The notes beneath the pieces are model-generated. The model did no database searches. It was given only the letters and a program-made list of their open reading frames with translations, and was not told the DNA's origin. Shown one piece after another: positions 26,502-34,536 of a stretch of 64,000 bases of DNA; position 1 is the first letter of the stretch; the number at the start of each line of letters is the position of its first letter. The stretch is taken from positions 434,001 through 498,000 of the forward strand of contig NZ_JAQISN010000001.1 of assembly GCF_037450285.1 (NCBI RefSeq), read 5' to 3'. The DNA is from Erwinia sp. SLM-02. Its GTDB lineage: Bacteria > Pseudomonadota > Gammaproteobacteria > Enterobacterales > Enterobacteriaceae. The translations under genes and the position numbers were made by a program.

Positions 26502-27421
26502 ACATCATTCGCGCCGGGATGAGCACCAGCATTCAGGATGCCGGGCGTCACGGCTGGGGTCAGTTTGGCATCAGTCGCTGCGGCGTACTGGATCATCCGG
26601 CGATGCAGACGGCCAATATGCTGGTGGGTAACGCACCTGATGAGGCGGTTCTGGAAATCACTCTGGGACAGTTCAGCGCTGAATTTGCTCGCGACGGCTG
26701 GCTGGCGCTGACCGGTGCGGGCTGCCACGCTAACCTGGACGGCCAGACGGTATGGACAGGCTGGCGAACTGCGGTAAAGAAAGGGCAGCGCCTCACGCTC
26801 AATATGCCGCAGCGCGGTATGCGTAGTTATCTGGCGGTTAACGGCGGATTTGCGCTGGAACCGCAGCTGGGTTCGAAAAGTACCGATCTGAAAGCGGGCT
26901 TCGGGGGGCTGGAAGGAAGAAAGCTTCAGGATGGCGATAGGCTGCCGCTCGGTGCCGCGACGCGCGATTTCAGCCAGCCCGCAGGCGTGCGGCAGCTGCT
27001 GTGGGGTAACCGGGTACGGGCGCTGCCGGGGCCGGAATATCATGAGTTCAGCGCCGACAGCCGCGAGGCCTTCTGGCGCACCGCATGGCGGCTTAATCCG
27101 CAAAGTAACCGGATGGGATACCGTTTGCAGGGACGTAAACTGCAGCGGGAATCCGATCGTGAACTGCTCTCTCACGGGCTGGTTCCGGGCGTGGTGCAGG
27201 TTCCTGCCGGAGGCCAGCCGATCGTGCTGCTGGCCGATGCTCAAACTACCGGCGGCTATCCGCGTATCGCCTGCGTGATCGAAGCCGATCTCTATCATCT
27301 GGCGCAGCTGCGGCTGGGGGAGCCGATCCACTTTGTTCACTGCACGCTGGAAGAGGCGCTTGCCGCTAAGCGTGAACAGCAGCGCGTGCTGGATCGGATC
27401 GCCTGGGGGCTGCGGGAATGA
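26495..27421 (+). CDS. pxpC: PxpC, 5-oxoprolinase subunit C (YbgK)
   Basis: Partner of PxpB in the 5-oxoprolinase complex; KipA/biotin-dependent carboxylase-like fold. The protein is 308 residues (E. coli 310). Family stretches include GMSTSIQDAGRHGWGQFGI, MQTANMLVGN and NPQSNRMGYRLQG, and near the C-terminus LLADAQTTGGYPRIACVI. The start overlaps pxpB by 7 bp and the end overlaps pxpA by 4 bp, so the three genes are translationally coupled. Confidence 0.95.
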   Translation: MLNIIRAGMSTSIQDAGRHGWGQFGISRCGVLDHPAMQTANMLVGNAPDEAVLEITLGQFSAEFARDGWLALTGAGCHANLDGQTVWTGWRTAVKKGQRLTLNMPQRGMRSYLAVNGGFALEPQLGSKSTDLKAGFGGLEGRKLQDGDRLPLGAATRDFSQPAGVRQLLWGNRVRALPGPEYHEFSADSREAFWRTAWRLNPQSNRMGYRLQGRKLQRESDRELLSHGLVPGVVQVPAGGQPIVLLADAQTTGGYPRIACVIEADLYHLAQLRLGEPIHFVHCTLEEALAAKREQQRVLDRIAWGLRE

Positions 27422-28155
27422 AGATCGATCTCAATGCCGACATCGGCGAAGGGTGCCCTGGTGAAAGGGAACTTCTGCCGCTGGTCACCTCGGTTAACAT
27501 CGCCTGCGGTTTTCATGCGGGCGATGCTTCAATCATGTTGCAGTCGGTGCGACAGGCGCTGGAGGCCGGCGTGGCGATTGGCGCACATCCCAGTTTTCCG
27601 GATCGGGAAAACTTTGGCCGTACGGCGATGCAGCTGCCGCCGGAAGATGTGTATGCGCAGGTTATCTATCAGATCGGAGCACTCAGGGCGCTGACCGAAA
27701 GCCTCGGCGGGAGGCTCGTCCACGTCAAGCCCCACGGTATGCTCTACAACCAGGCGGCGAGGGATGCACAGCTGGCGGAGGTGATAGCCATGGCGGTTAA
27801 AGCCGTTAATCCGGCGTTAATGATCGTTGGGCTGGCGGGGAGCGAATCCATCCGTGCAGCGCGTGCCGCAGGGCTGGCAACCCGCGAAGAAGTGTTTGCC
27901 GATCGCGGCTATCAGGCCGACGGCTCGTTGGTGCCGCGCGGGCAGCCGGGCGCCCTGATTGATAACGCAGAACAGGCTATCCGCCAGACGCTGGATATGG
28001 TGCAGCGCGGTGAAGTGCAGAGCAGGGGGGGAGAATGGGTGCCGGTAAGGGCGGAAACCGTCTGCCTGCACGGTGACGGTCCCCATGCGATCGGCTTTGC
28101 GCGACAGATTCGCCAGGCTTTTCGTGCGCATCAGATCGACGTCACGAGTCGTTAG
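27418..28155 (+). CDS. pxpA: PxpA, 5-oxoprolinase subunit A (YbgL, LamB/YcsF family)
   Basis: Subunit A of 5-oxoprolinase. The protein is 245 residues (E. coli 244). The LamB/YcsF signature is clear: DLNADIGEG, NIACGFHAGDA, GAHPSFPDRENFGR, VKPHGMLYN, VFADRGYQADGSLVPR and CLHGDGPHA. The start ATGA overlaps the pxpC stop. nei follows after 143 bp with its own leader. Confidence 0.96.
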   Translation: MKIDLNADIGEGCPGERELLPLVTSVNIACGFHAGDASIMLQSVRQALEAGVAIGAHPSFPDRENFGRTAMQLPPEDVYAQVIYQIGALRALTESLGGRLVHVKPHGMLYNQAARDAQLAEVIAMAVKAVNPALMIVGLAGSESIRAARAAGLATREEVFADRGYQADGSLVPRGQPGALIDNAEQAIRQTLDMVQRGEVQSRGGEWVPVRAETVCLHGDGPHAIGFARQIRQAFRAHQIDVTSR

Positions 28156-28298
28156 GGCCGGGCTGATGAGCGTCTGCACCGCTTTTTTGTAACGGAACCG
28201 GGTTCGCGTTCATAAAGTTTTACAACCTGGTTCAGGCACGGCCGGCGACAGAAATCCCTCTGCCGCCGACTTCATTTTGATAACGCAACGGAGTTTGC

Positions 28299-29090
28299 AT
28301 GCCAGAAGGTCCAGAAATTCGCCGGGCGGCGGACCGCCTGGAAGAGGCCATTAAAGGGAAGGTGTTAACCGATGTGTGGTTCGCATTTCCTGAACTGCAG
28401 GCCCGCCAGCATGAGCTGACAGGGCAGCGCGTTACGGCCATTGAAACGCGCGGTAAGGCACTGCTCACCCATTTTTCCAACGGGATTACGCTCTACAGTC
28501 ATAATCAGCTTTACGGCGTGTGGCGCGTTGTGACGACCGGAAAACTACCGGACAGCAAGCGCGTACTGCGGGTCAAACTGTCGGCGGCGGACAAAACGCT
28601 GCTTTTATACAGCGCATCCGATATCGAACTGCTGGATGCCGACGGCGTGGCCGCCCATCCGTTCCTGAACAGAGTCGGGCCGGACGTACTGGATCTCTCA
28701 CTCACCGTGGCACAGGTTCGTGAACGGCTGCTGTCTAAGCGGTTTCGCCGCCGTCAGTTCAGCGGACTGCTGCTCGATCAAAGTTTTCTGGCCGGGCTGG
28801 GTAACTACCTGCGGGTTGAGATCCTCTGGCAGGCCGGGCTGGCGGCACATCATCGGGCCGAAGACCTGAGCGATGCGCAGTGTGATGTGCTGGCCGATGC
28901 GCTGCTGGCGATACCGCGCCTTTCCTACCGGACGCGCGGCGAACCGGATGAAAACCGCCATCACGGCGCAATTTTCAGTTTTAAAGTTTTTCATCGGGCC
29001 GGTAAAGCCTGCGAGCGCTGCGGAGAAACCATTGTTAAAACGACGCTGTCGTCCCGACCGTTTTACTGGTGCCCCGGTTGTCAGAAATAA
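28299..29090 (+). CDS. nei: Nei, endonuclease VIII
   Basis: DNA glycosylase/AP lyase removing oxidised pyrimidines in base excision repair. The protein is 263 residues, the E. coli length. After removal of Met, Pro1 is the catalytic nucleophile and Glu2 follows (PEGPEIRRAADRLE). A C-terminal zinc finger of the C-X2-C...C-X2-C type is present (CERCGET, WCPGCQ). In E. coli nei also follows pxpA and precedes gltA at some distance; the E. coli genes between nei and gltA are absent here. Confidence 0.96.
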   Translation: MPEGPEIRRAADRLEEAIKGKVLTDVWFAFPELQARQHELTGQRVTAIETRGKALLTHFSNGITLYSHNQLYGVWRVVTTGKLPDSKRVLRVKLSAADKTLLLYSASDIELLDADGVAAHPFLNRVGPDVLDLSLTVAQVRERLLSKRFRRRQFSGLLLDQSFLAGLGNYLRVEILWQAGLAAHHRAEDLSDAQCDVLADALLAIPRLSYRTRGEPDENRHHGAIFSFKVFHRAGKACERCGETIVKTTLSSRPFYWCPGCQK

Positions 29091-29120
29091 AAAAAGCCGG
29101 GATGCAGATCCCGGCTTTTT
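29091..29120. terminator. Bidirectional terminator between nei and gltA
   Basis: AAAAAGCCGGGAT and ATCCCGGCTTTTT form a perfect 13-bp stem with a GCAG loop. The A tract on one side and T tract on the other let it serve both convergent genes. Confidence 0.92.
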
Positions 29121-29166
29121 ACTGGTTTGTTTCTGGCGCTGATTAAAAATCAGGCCGGCCTCGCAG

Positions 29167-30450
29167 TTACTTCTTCAGGCTGGAGGTAAAATCGCGCTTG
29201 TCGTAGCCGGTGTACAGCTGACGCGGACGGGCAATTTTCACACCGTCGTCGTGCATTTCTTTCCAGTGTGCAATCCAGCCAACGGTACGCGCCATCGCGA
29301 AGATAACGGTAAACATTGAAGAAGGAATACCCATCGCTTTCAGAATGATTCCGGAATAGAAGTCGACGTTTGGATACAGTTTGCGCTCAATAAAGTACGG
29401 ATCGTTCAGCGCGATGTGCTCCAGCTCCATGGCGACTTCCAGCAGGTCATCTTTCATACCCAGCTCTTTCAGTACTTCATGGCAGGTTTCACGCATCACA
29501 GTCGCGCGCGGATCGTAGTTTTTGTACACGCGGTGGCCGAAGCCCATCAGACGGAACGAATCGTTCTTATCTTTGGCGCGGCGCAGGAACTCAGGAATGT
29601 GCTCTACGGTGCTGATCTCTTCAAGCATGCGCAGGCAGGCTTCGTTCGCACCACCGTGAGCCGGTCCCCACAGCGAGGCGATGCCCGCGGCGATACAGGC
29701 AAACGGGTTCGCACCGGAAGAACCGGCGGTACGTACGGTAGAGGTAGAGGCGTTCTGCTCATGATCGGCATGCAGGATCAAAATGCGATCCATGGCTCTT
29801 TCCAGCACCGGATTCACCACATACTCCTCACACGGCGTAGAGAACATCATGTGAAGAAAGTTGCCGGCGTAGGAAAGATCGTTACGCGGATACGCAAACG
29901 GCTGACCGATTGAATATTTGTAACACATTGCCGCCATGGTAGGCATTTTAGACAGCAGGCGGAAGGCGGCAATCTCACGATGGCGCTCAATGTTCACGTC
30001 CATTGCGTCATGGTAGAAGGCGGCCAGCGCGCCGGTGACGCCGCACATCACGGCCATCGGATGCGAGTCACGACGGAAGCCACGGAACAGATGGTGGATC
30101 TGCTCGTGCAGCATGGTGTGGCGAGTCACCGTCGTTCTGAATTCGTCAAACTGCGCTTTCGTTGGGGCTTCGCCGTTTAACAGGATGTAACACACTTCCA
30201 GATAATTGGAATGCAGAGCCAGCTGATCGATGGGGAAGCCACGATGCAGCAAAATGCCTTCATCGCCATCGATGTAGGTAATTTTTGATTCGCAGGACGC
30301 GGTAGAGGTAAAGCCTGGATCAAAGGTGAAATACCCTTTAGAACCTAAAGCCCGGACATCAATCTCTTCCTGACCTAATGTGCCTTTTAGCACATTAAGT
30401 TCAATAGGAGCTTCGCCTTCGAGGGTTAGCGTCGCTTTTTTATCAGCCAT
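29167..30450 (-). CDS. gltA: GltA, citrate synthase (type II)
   Basis: Condenses acetyl-CoA and oxaloacetate, the first TCA-cycle step. The protein is 427 residues, the E. coli length. The N-terminus MADKKATLTLEGEAPIELNVL and the allosteric domain are those of the hexameric NADH-inhibited enzyme. Active-site regions visible are LWGPAHGGANEA, MGFGHRVYKNYDPRA and NVDFYSGI. It is divergent from sdhCDAB across 627 bp. Confidence 0.98.
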   Translation of the reverse strand: MADKKATLTLEGEAPIELNVLKGTLGQEEIDVRALGSKGYFTFDPGFTSTASCESKITYIDGDEGILLHRGFPIDQLALHSNYLEVCYILLNGEAPTKAQFDEFRTTVTRHTMLHEQIHHLFRGFRRDSHPMAVMCGVTGALAAFYHDAMDVNIERHREIAAFRLLSKMPTMAAMCYKYSIGQPFAYPRNDLSYAGNFLHMMFSTPCEEYVVNPVLERAMDRILILHADHEQNASTSTVRTAGSSGANPFACIAAGIASLWGPAHGGANEACLRMLEEISTVEHIPEFLRRAKDKNDSFRLMGFGHRVYKNYDPRATVMRETCHEVLKELGMKDDLLEVAMELEHIALNDPYFIERKLYPNVDFYSGIILKAMGIPSSMFTVIFAMARTVGWIAHWKEMHDDGVKIARPRQLYTGYDKRDFTSSLKK

Positions 30451-31077
30451 TTATAGTCTCCTTAGCGCCTTATATAGGGATCTTTAACACCGGGAAGTGA
30501 CGCAGTCCCAGCTCATTGTCTGGCGCAGAAGGTAATCATCTCTGTGGCATCTTTAGACGTGCAGGGTACAGAGTGACGGGCGCTCGCGGGCTGGGTTGGG
30601 CACATTCCTGAGAGTGTAGCATGGTAGTTAACAGATCCGGTCTAAACATGCTTACGTTATAACCAATACCGTTGCTTTATAAAGAATACGACTCAATGTT
30701 ACATAACTTGTGCTTAGGGGAAAGTGTATCCCCATAACTTTTGTGCATCATAGAACTTTTATTGCTCAGTTTGTAACAGAGATGTTGAACTTATGTCAAA
30801 TCAGATAATTAAATTTGTATCAAATATGAAAACCGTGAATGCGATCACTGTTCTATCGAAATGTCTCCAAAGTGTTTGTAGGGGAATTGTAATGAGAATG
30901 TGATCCGCCTATACTGCCGCCAGGTCTCCGGGAATACCCTGTTGTAGGAGCCACCCAGCGTTTCATACGCGTCGTTTTGACACTGGATGTTGTTTTAGGT
31001 GCCTGGCGCAATGTTTGACTTGTTAACGCTGTCTGACCCGCCCTCAGGACCGGAGGAAGCAAAATAAGAAAAGCTGT
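30451..31077. promoter_or_regulatory. gltA-sdhC divergent control region
   Basis: This 627-bp AT-rich gap has no convincing gene. In E. coli the equivalent region carries the gltA and sdh promoters with CRP and ArcA sites. AT-rich tracts here (for example GATAATTAAATTTG near 30802) resemble ArcA-type sequences, but no site was assigned. The last bases before sdhC, GGAGGAAGCAAAATAAG, lie in the sdhC leader. Confidence 0.6.
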
Positions 31078-31467
31078 GTGGGCAAAACCGTGAAAAAACA
31101 AAGACCTGTCAACTTGGATCTCACTACGATCCGGTTTCCCGTTACTGCAATAGCGTCCATTCTCCACCGCGTTTCCGGTGTGATCACCTTCGTGGCGATC
31201 GGGATCCTGCTCTGGTTACTGGGTCTGTCACTCTCTTCACCCGAAGGCTTCCAGCAGGCATCTGCCGTGATGGACAGCTTTATCGCTAAATTCATCATGT
31301 GGGGCATTCTGACCGCGCTGGCTTATCACATTGCCGGCGGCATTCGCCATTTGATGATGGATTTTGGCTACCTGGGTGAAACGTTAGAAACGGGCAAACT
31401 TTCCGCGCAAATTGCGTTCGGTATTACTGTCGTGCTCTCAATCCTGGCTGGAGTCCTTGTATGGTAA
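31078..31467 (+). CDS. sdhC: SdhC, succinate dehydrogenase cytochrome b556 subunit
   Basis: Membrane anchor of complex II, binding heme b and ubiquinone with SdhD. The protein is 129 residues, the E. coli length. Three transmembrane helices; the heme ligand His lies in LTALAYHIAGGIRHLMMD, and the quinone-site region is SILHRVSG. The GTG at 31078 matches the E. coli length; a GTG four codons later (31090) is an alternative. The gene overlaps sdhD by 7 bp. Confidence 0.95.
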   Translation: MGKTVKKQRPVNLDLTTIRFPVTAIASILHRVSGVITFVAIGILLWLLGLSLSSPEGFQQASAVMDSFIAKFIMWGILTALAYHIAGGIRHLMMDFGYLGETLETGKLSAQIAFGITVVLSILAGVLVW

Positions 31468-31808
31468 GCAATGCTTCTGCACTGGGTCGTAATGGCATCC
31501 ATGACTGGCTGTTACTCCGTGCCGCCGCCATGGTGATGACCCTCTATGTGATTTATATCCTCGGTTTTCTGGTGATGTCTGGGACCCTGACCTATGACAT
31601 CTGGCGTGGTTTTTTCGCTTCTTCCTTTACTAAAGTTTTCACCCTTCTGACGCTGTTCTCCATTCTGGTGCACGGCTGGATCGGCATGTGGCAGGTACTG
31701 ACCGACTACATTAAACCACTGGCAATGCGCATGATGCTGCAGCTGGTGATTGTGGTTGCGCTGTTGGTATATGCAATTTATGGAACTGTAGTGGTGTGGG
31801 GTGCGTAA
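31461..31808 (+). CDS. sdhD: SdhD, succinate dehydrogenase membrane anchor subunit
   Basis: Second membrane anchor of complex II. The protein is 115 residues, the E. coli length, with three transmembrane helices. The heme b ligand His lies in SILVHGWIGMWQVLTDYIKP. Its ATG overlaps the sdhC end by 7 bp and its stop overlaps the sdhA start by 1 bp (TAATG). In E. coli RyhB pairs near the sdhD start when iron is low. Confidence 0.96.
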   Translation: MVSNASALGRNGIHDWLLLRAAAMVMTLYVIYILGFLVMSGTLTYDIWRGFFASSFTKVFTLLTLFSILVHGWIGMWQVLTDYIKPLAMRMMLQLVIVVALLVYAIYGTVVVWGA

Positions 31809-33574
31809 TGAGTTTGCCAGTCAGAGAATTTGATGCCGTAGTTATTGGTGCCGGTGGTGCAGGTATGCGCGCGGCATTACAGATTTCCCAATCGGGCCAG
31901 ACCTGTGCCCTGTTGTCTAAAGTTTTCCCAACCCGTTCCCATACCGTGTCTGCTCAGGGCGGTATCACCGTTGCTCTGGGTAACAGCCACGAAGATAACT
32001 GGGAATGGCACATGTACGATACCGTTAAGGGCTCCGACTACATCGGTGACCAGGACGCGATTGAATATATGTGCAAAGTCGGTCCGGAAGCCATTCTGGA
32101 ACTGGAACATATGGGCCTGCCGTTCTCCCGTCTGGACGATGGCCGTATTTATCAGCGTCCTTTCGGCGGCCAGTCGAAGAACTTCGGCGGCGAGCAGGCT
32201 GCCCGTACTGCAGCAGCAGCTGACCGTACCGGCCATGCGCTCCTTCATACGCTGTATCAGCAGAACCTGAAAAACCACACCACTATTTTCTCCGAATGGT
32301 ACGCGCTGGACCTGGTGAAAAACGCCGACGGTGCCATTGTGGGCTGTACCGCGCTGAACATTGAAGATGGTGAAGTGGTGTACTTCAAAGCCCGTGCGAC
32401 CGTGCTGGCAACCGGCGGTGCAGGGCGTATCTACCAGTCAACCACCAATGCGCACATCAACACCGGTGACGGCGTGGGTATGGCGCTGCGTGCCGGTGTA
32501 CCGGTGCAGGATATGGAAATGTGGCAGTTCCACCCGACGGGTATTGCCGGTGCCGGCGTGCTGGTAACGGAAGGCTGTCGTGGTGAGGGTGGTTACCTGC
32601 TGAACAAGCACGGCGAGCGCTTTATGGAACGTTACGCGCCAAATGCGAAAGATCTGGCCGGACGCGACGTGGTTGCACGCTCAATCATGATCGAAATCCG
32701 TGAAGGTCGCGGCTGCGATGGCCCGTGGGGTCCGCACGCCAAGCTGAAGCTGGATCACCTTGGTAAAGACGTACTGGAAGCGCGCCTGCCGGGGATCCTC
32801 GAACTGTCCCGCACCTTCGCCCACGTCGATCCGGTGAAAGAGCCGATCCCGGTTATCCCGACCTGCCACTATATGATGGGCGGCATTCCAACCCGCGTAA
32901 GCGGCCAGGCGCTGACGGTAAATGAACAGGGTGAAGATGTGCTGATCCCTGGCCTGTTTGCCGTGGGAGAAATCGCCTGCGTATCGGTACACGGTGCTAA
33001 CCGGCTGGGCGGTAACTCGCTGCTCGACCTGGTGGTCTTTGGCCGCGCTGCGGGTGTCCATCTTCAGGAGTCTATCGCCGAGCAGGGTGATCTGCGCGAT
33101 GCGACAGAAGAAGAGATCGACGCGTCGCTGGCTCGTCTGAACCGCTGGAATAACAATGTTTCCGGTGAAGATCCTGCGGAACTGCGTAAAGCGCTGCAGG
33201 CCTGCATGCAGAATAACTTCTCGGTATTCCGTGAAGGTGATGCGATGGCGAAAGGCCTGGCCGAGCTTAAAGTTCTGCGCGAGCGCCTGAAAAATGCCCG
33301 CCTTGACGATCGTTCCAGCGACTTCAACACCCAGCGCGTTGAGTGCCTGGAGCTGGATAACCTGATGGAAACGGCTTATGCCACTGCGGTGTCGGCTAAC
33401 TACCGCACTGAAAGCCGTGGAGCGCACAGCCGCTTCGACTATCCTGAGCGTGATGATGCGAACTGGTTATGTCACAGCCTGTATCTGCCGCAAAGTGAAA
33501 GCATGACGCGCCGTGAGGTGAACATGCAGCCGAAACTGCGTGCGGCCTTCCCGCCGAAAGCGCGTACTTACTAG
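31808..33574 (+). CDS. sdhA: SdhA, succinate dehydrogenase flavoprotein
   Basis: Catalytic subunit of complex II, oxidising succinate to fumarate at the inner face of the membrane. The protein is 588 residues, the E. coli length. FAD-binding motif GAGGAG (14-19); His45 in RSHTVSAQGG carries the covalent FAD. Substrate-site stretches include HPTGIAGAGVL, GRDVVARS, PTCHYMMGGIPT and HGANRLGGNSLLDLVVFGR. The ATG at 31808 gives the family N-terminus and overlaps the sdhD stop by one base. Confidence 0.98.
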   Translation: MSLPVREFDAVVIGAGGAGMRAALQISQSGQTCALLSKVFPTRSHTVSAQGGITVALGNSHEDNWEWHMYDTVKGSDYIGDQDAIEYMCKVGPEAILELEHMGLPFSRLDDGRIYQRPFGGQSKNFGGEQAARTAAAADRTGHALLHTLYQQNLKNHTTIFSEWYALDLVKNADGAIVGCTALNIEDGEVVYFKARATVLATGGAGRIYQSTTNAHINTGDGVGMALRAGVPVQDMEMWQFHPTGIAGAGVLVTEGCRGEGGYLLNKHGERFMERYAPNAKDLAGRDVVARSIMIEIREGRGCDGPWGPHAKLKLDHLGKDVLEARLPGILELSRTFAHVDPVKEPIPVIPTCHYMMGGIPTRVSGQALTVNEQGEDVLIPGLFAVGEIACVSVHGANRLGGNSLLDLVVFGRAAGVHLQESIAEQGDLRDATEEEIDASLARLNRWNNNVSGEDPAELRKALQACMQNNFSVFREGDAMAKGLAELKVLRERLKNARLDDRSSDFNTQRVECLELDNLMETAYATAVSANYRTESRGAHSRFDYPERDDANWLCHSLYLPQSESMTRREVNMQPKLRAAFPPKARTY

Positions 33575-33589
33575 TTTGCGGAGAAACAC

Positions 33590-34306
33590 ATGAGACTCGA
33601 ATTTTCCATCTATCGTTATAACCCGGATGTCGACGATGCTCCGCGGATGCAGGACTACACGCTGGAGTCTGAAGAAGGCCGCGACATGATGCTGCTGGAC
33701 GCGCTGATGCGTCTGAAAGAGAAAGACCCGACGTTAGCCTTCCGTCGTTCGTGCCGCGAAGGGGTCTGTGGTTCTGACGGCATCAATATGAACGGCAAAA
33801 ACGGTCTGGCCTGCATCACGCCGGTATCCGCGCTGGGCAACGGTAAAAAGAAAATCGTTATCCGCCCACTGCCCGGATTACCGGTTATCCGTGATTTGGT
33901 GGTGGACATGGGGCAATTCTATGCTCAGTATGAGAAGATTAAGCCTTACCTGTTGAATAATGGGAAAAAACCACCAGCCAGGGAGCATTTACAACAGCCG
34001 GAGCAGCGTGAAAAACTGGATGGCCTGTATGAATGTATTCTTTGTGCATGCTGTTCCACCTCGTGCCCGTCATTCTGGTGGAATCCGGACAAGTTTATTG
34101 GCCCGGCAGGCCTGCTGGCGGCGTACCGCTTCCTGATTGACAGCCGCGATACGGAAACCGATGCGCGCCTGGATAATCTGAGCGATGCTTTCAGCGTATT
34201 CCGCTGCCACAGTATCATGAACTGTGTCAGTGTTTGTCCGAAGGGGCTGAACCCGACCAAAGCCATCGGCCATATCAAGTCGATGCTGCTGCAGCGCGGC
34301 GCATAA
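33590..34306 (+). CDS. sdhB: SdhB, succinate dehydrogenase iron-sulfur protein
   Basis: Electron-transfer subunit of complex II with 2Fe-2S, 4Fe-4S and 3Fe-4S centres. The protein is 238 residues, the E. coli length. The 2Fe-2S cysteines lie in SCREGVCGSDG and the later LACI; the other clusters use CILCACCSTSCP and CHSIMNCVSVCPKGLNP. Last sdh gene; a structured 230-bp spacer follows before sucA. Confidence 0.98.
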   Translation: MRLEFSIYRYNPDVDDAPRMQDYTLESEEGRDMMLLDALMRLKEKDPTLAFRRSCREGVCGSDGINMNGKNGLACITPVSALGNGKKKIVIRPLPGLPVIRDLVVDMGQFYAQYEKIKPYLLNNGKKPPAREHLQQPEQREKLDGLYECILCACCSTSCPSFWWNPDKFIGPAGLLAAYRFLIDSRDTETDARLDNLSDAFSVFRCHSIMNCVSVCPKGLNPTKAIGHIKSMLLQRGA

Positions 34307-34536
34307 CAGGTATGCTATCCGGGAACCGCTGGTTCCCGGAGTTTTAACAGGTCATCTTTGTAAGATGTTTCCGATAGAGTGCAGCTGTTGGAAACGTCTT
34401 GCAAAGGTTCCCTTACGGGCCGGTCGCTCGTATCGAAGAACCGTATTTCGGTAAGCCGTTTACGCGGCGCGGGACTTGCAAAGGTTCCATTAAACAACCA
34501 CGGCGAAAAAAAGCAAAAAATGCTTAAGGGATCACA
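34307..34536 (+). other. Structured sdhB-sucA spacer with 13-bp direct repeat
   Basis: A perfect 9-bp hairpin (CCGGGAACC/GGTTCCCGG, loop GCT, 34319-34339) follows sdhB without a T tract. Further on, TTGCAAAGGTTCC occurs twice in direct orientation (34399-34411 and 34476-34488, 77 bp apart). No gene is visible. In E. coli the sdh and suc genes form one long transcript with an internal suc promoter in this spacer; which of these parts is promoter is not clear. Confidence 0.6.
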
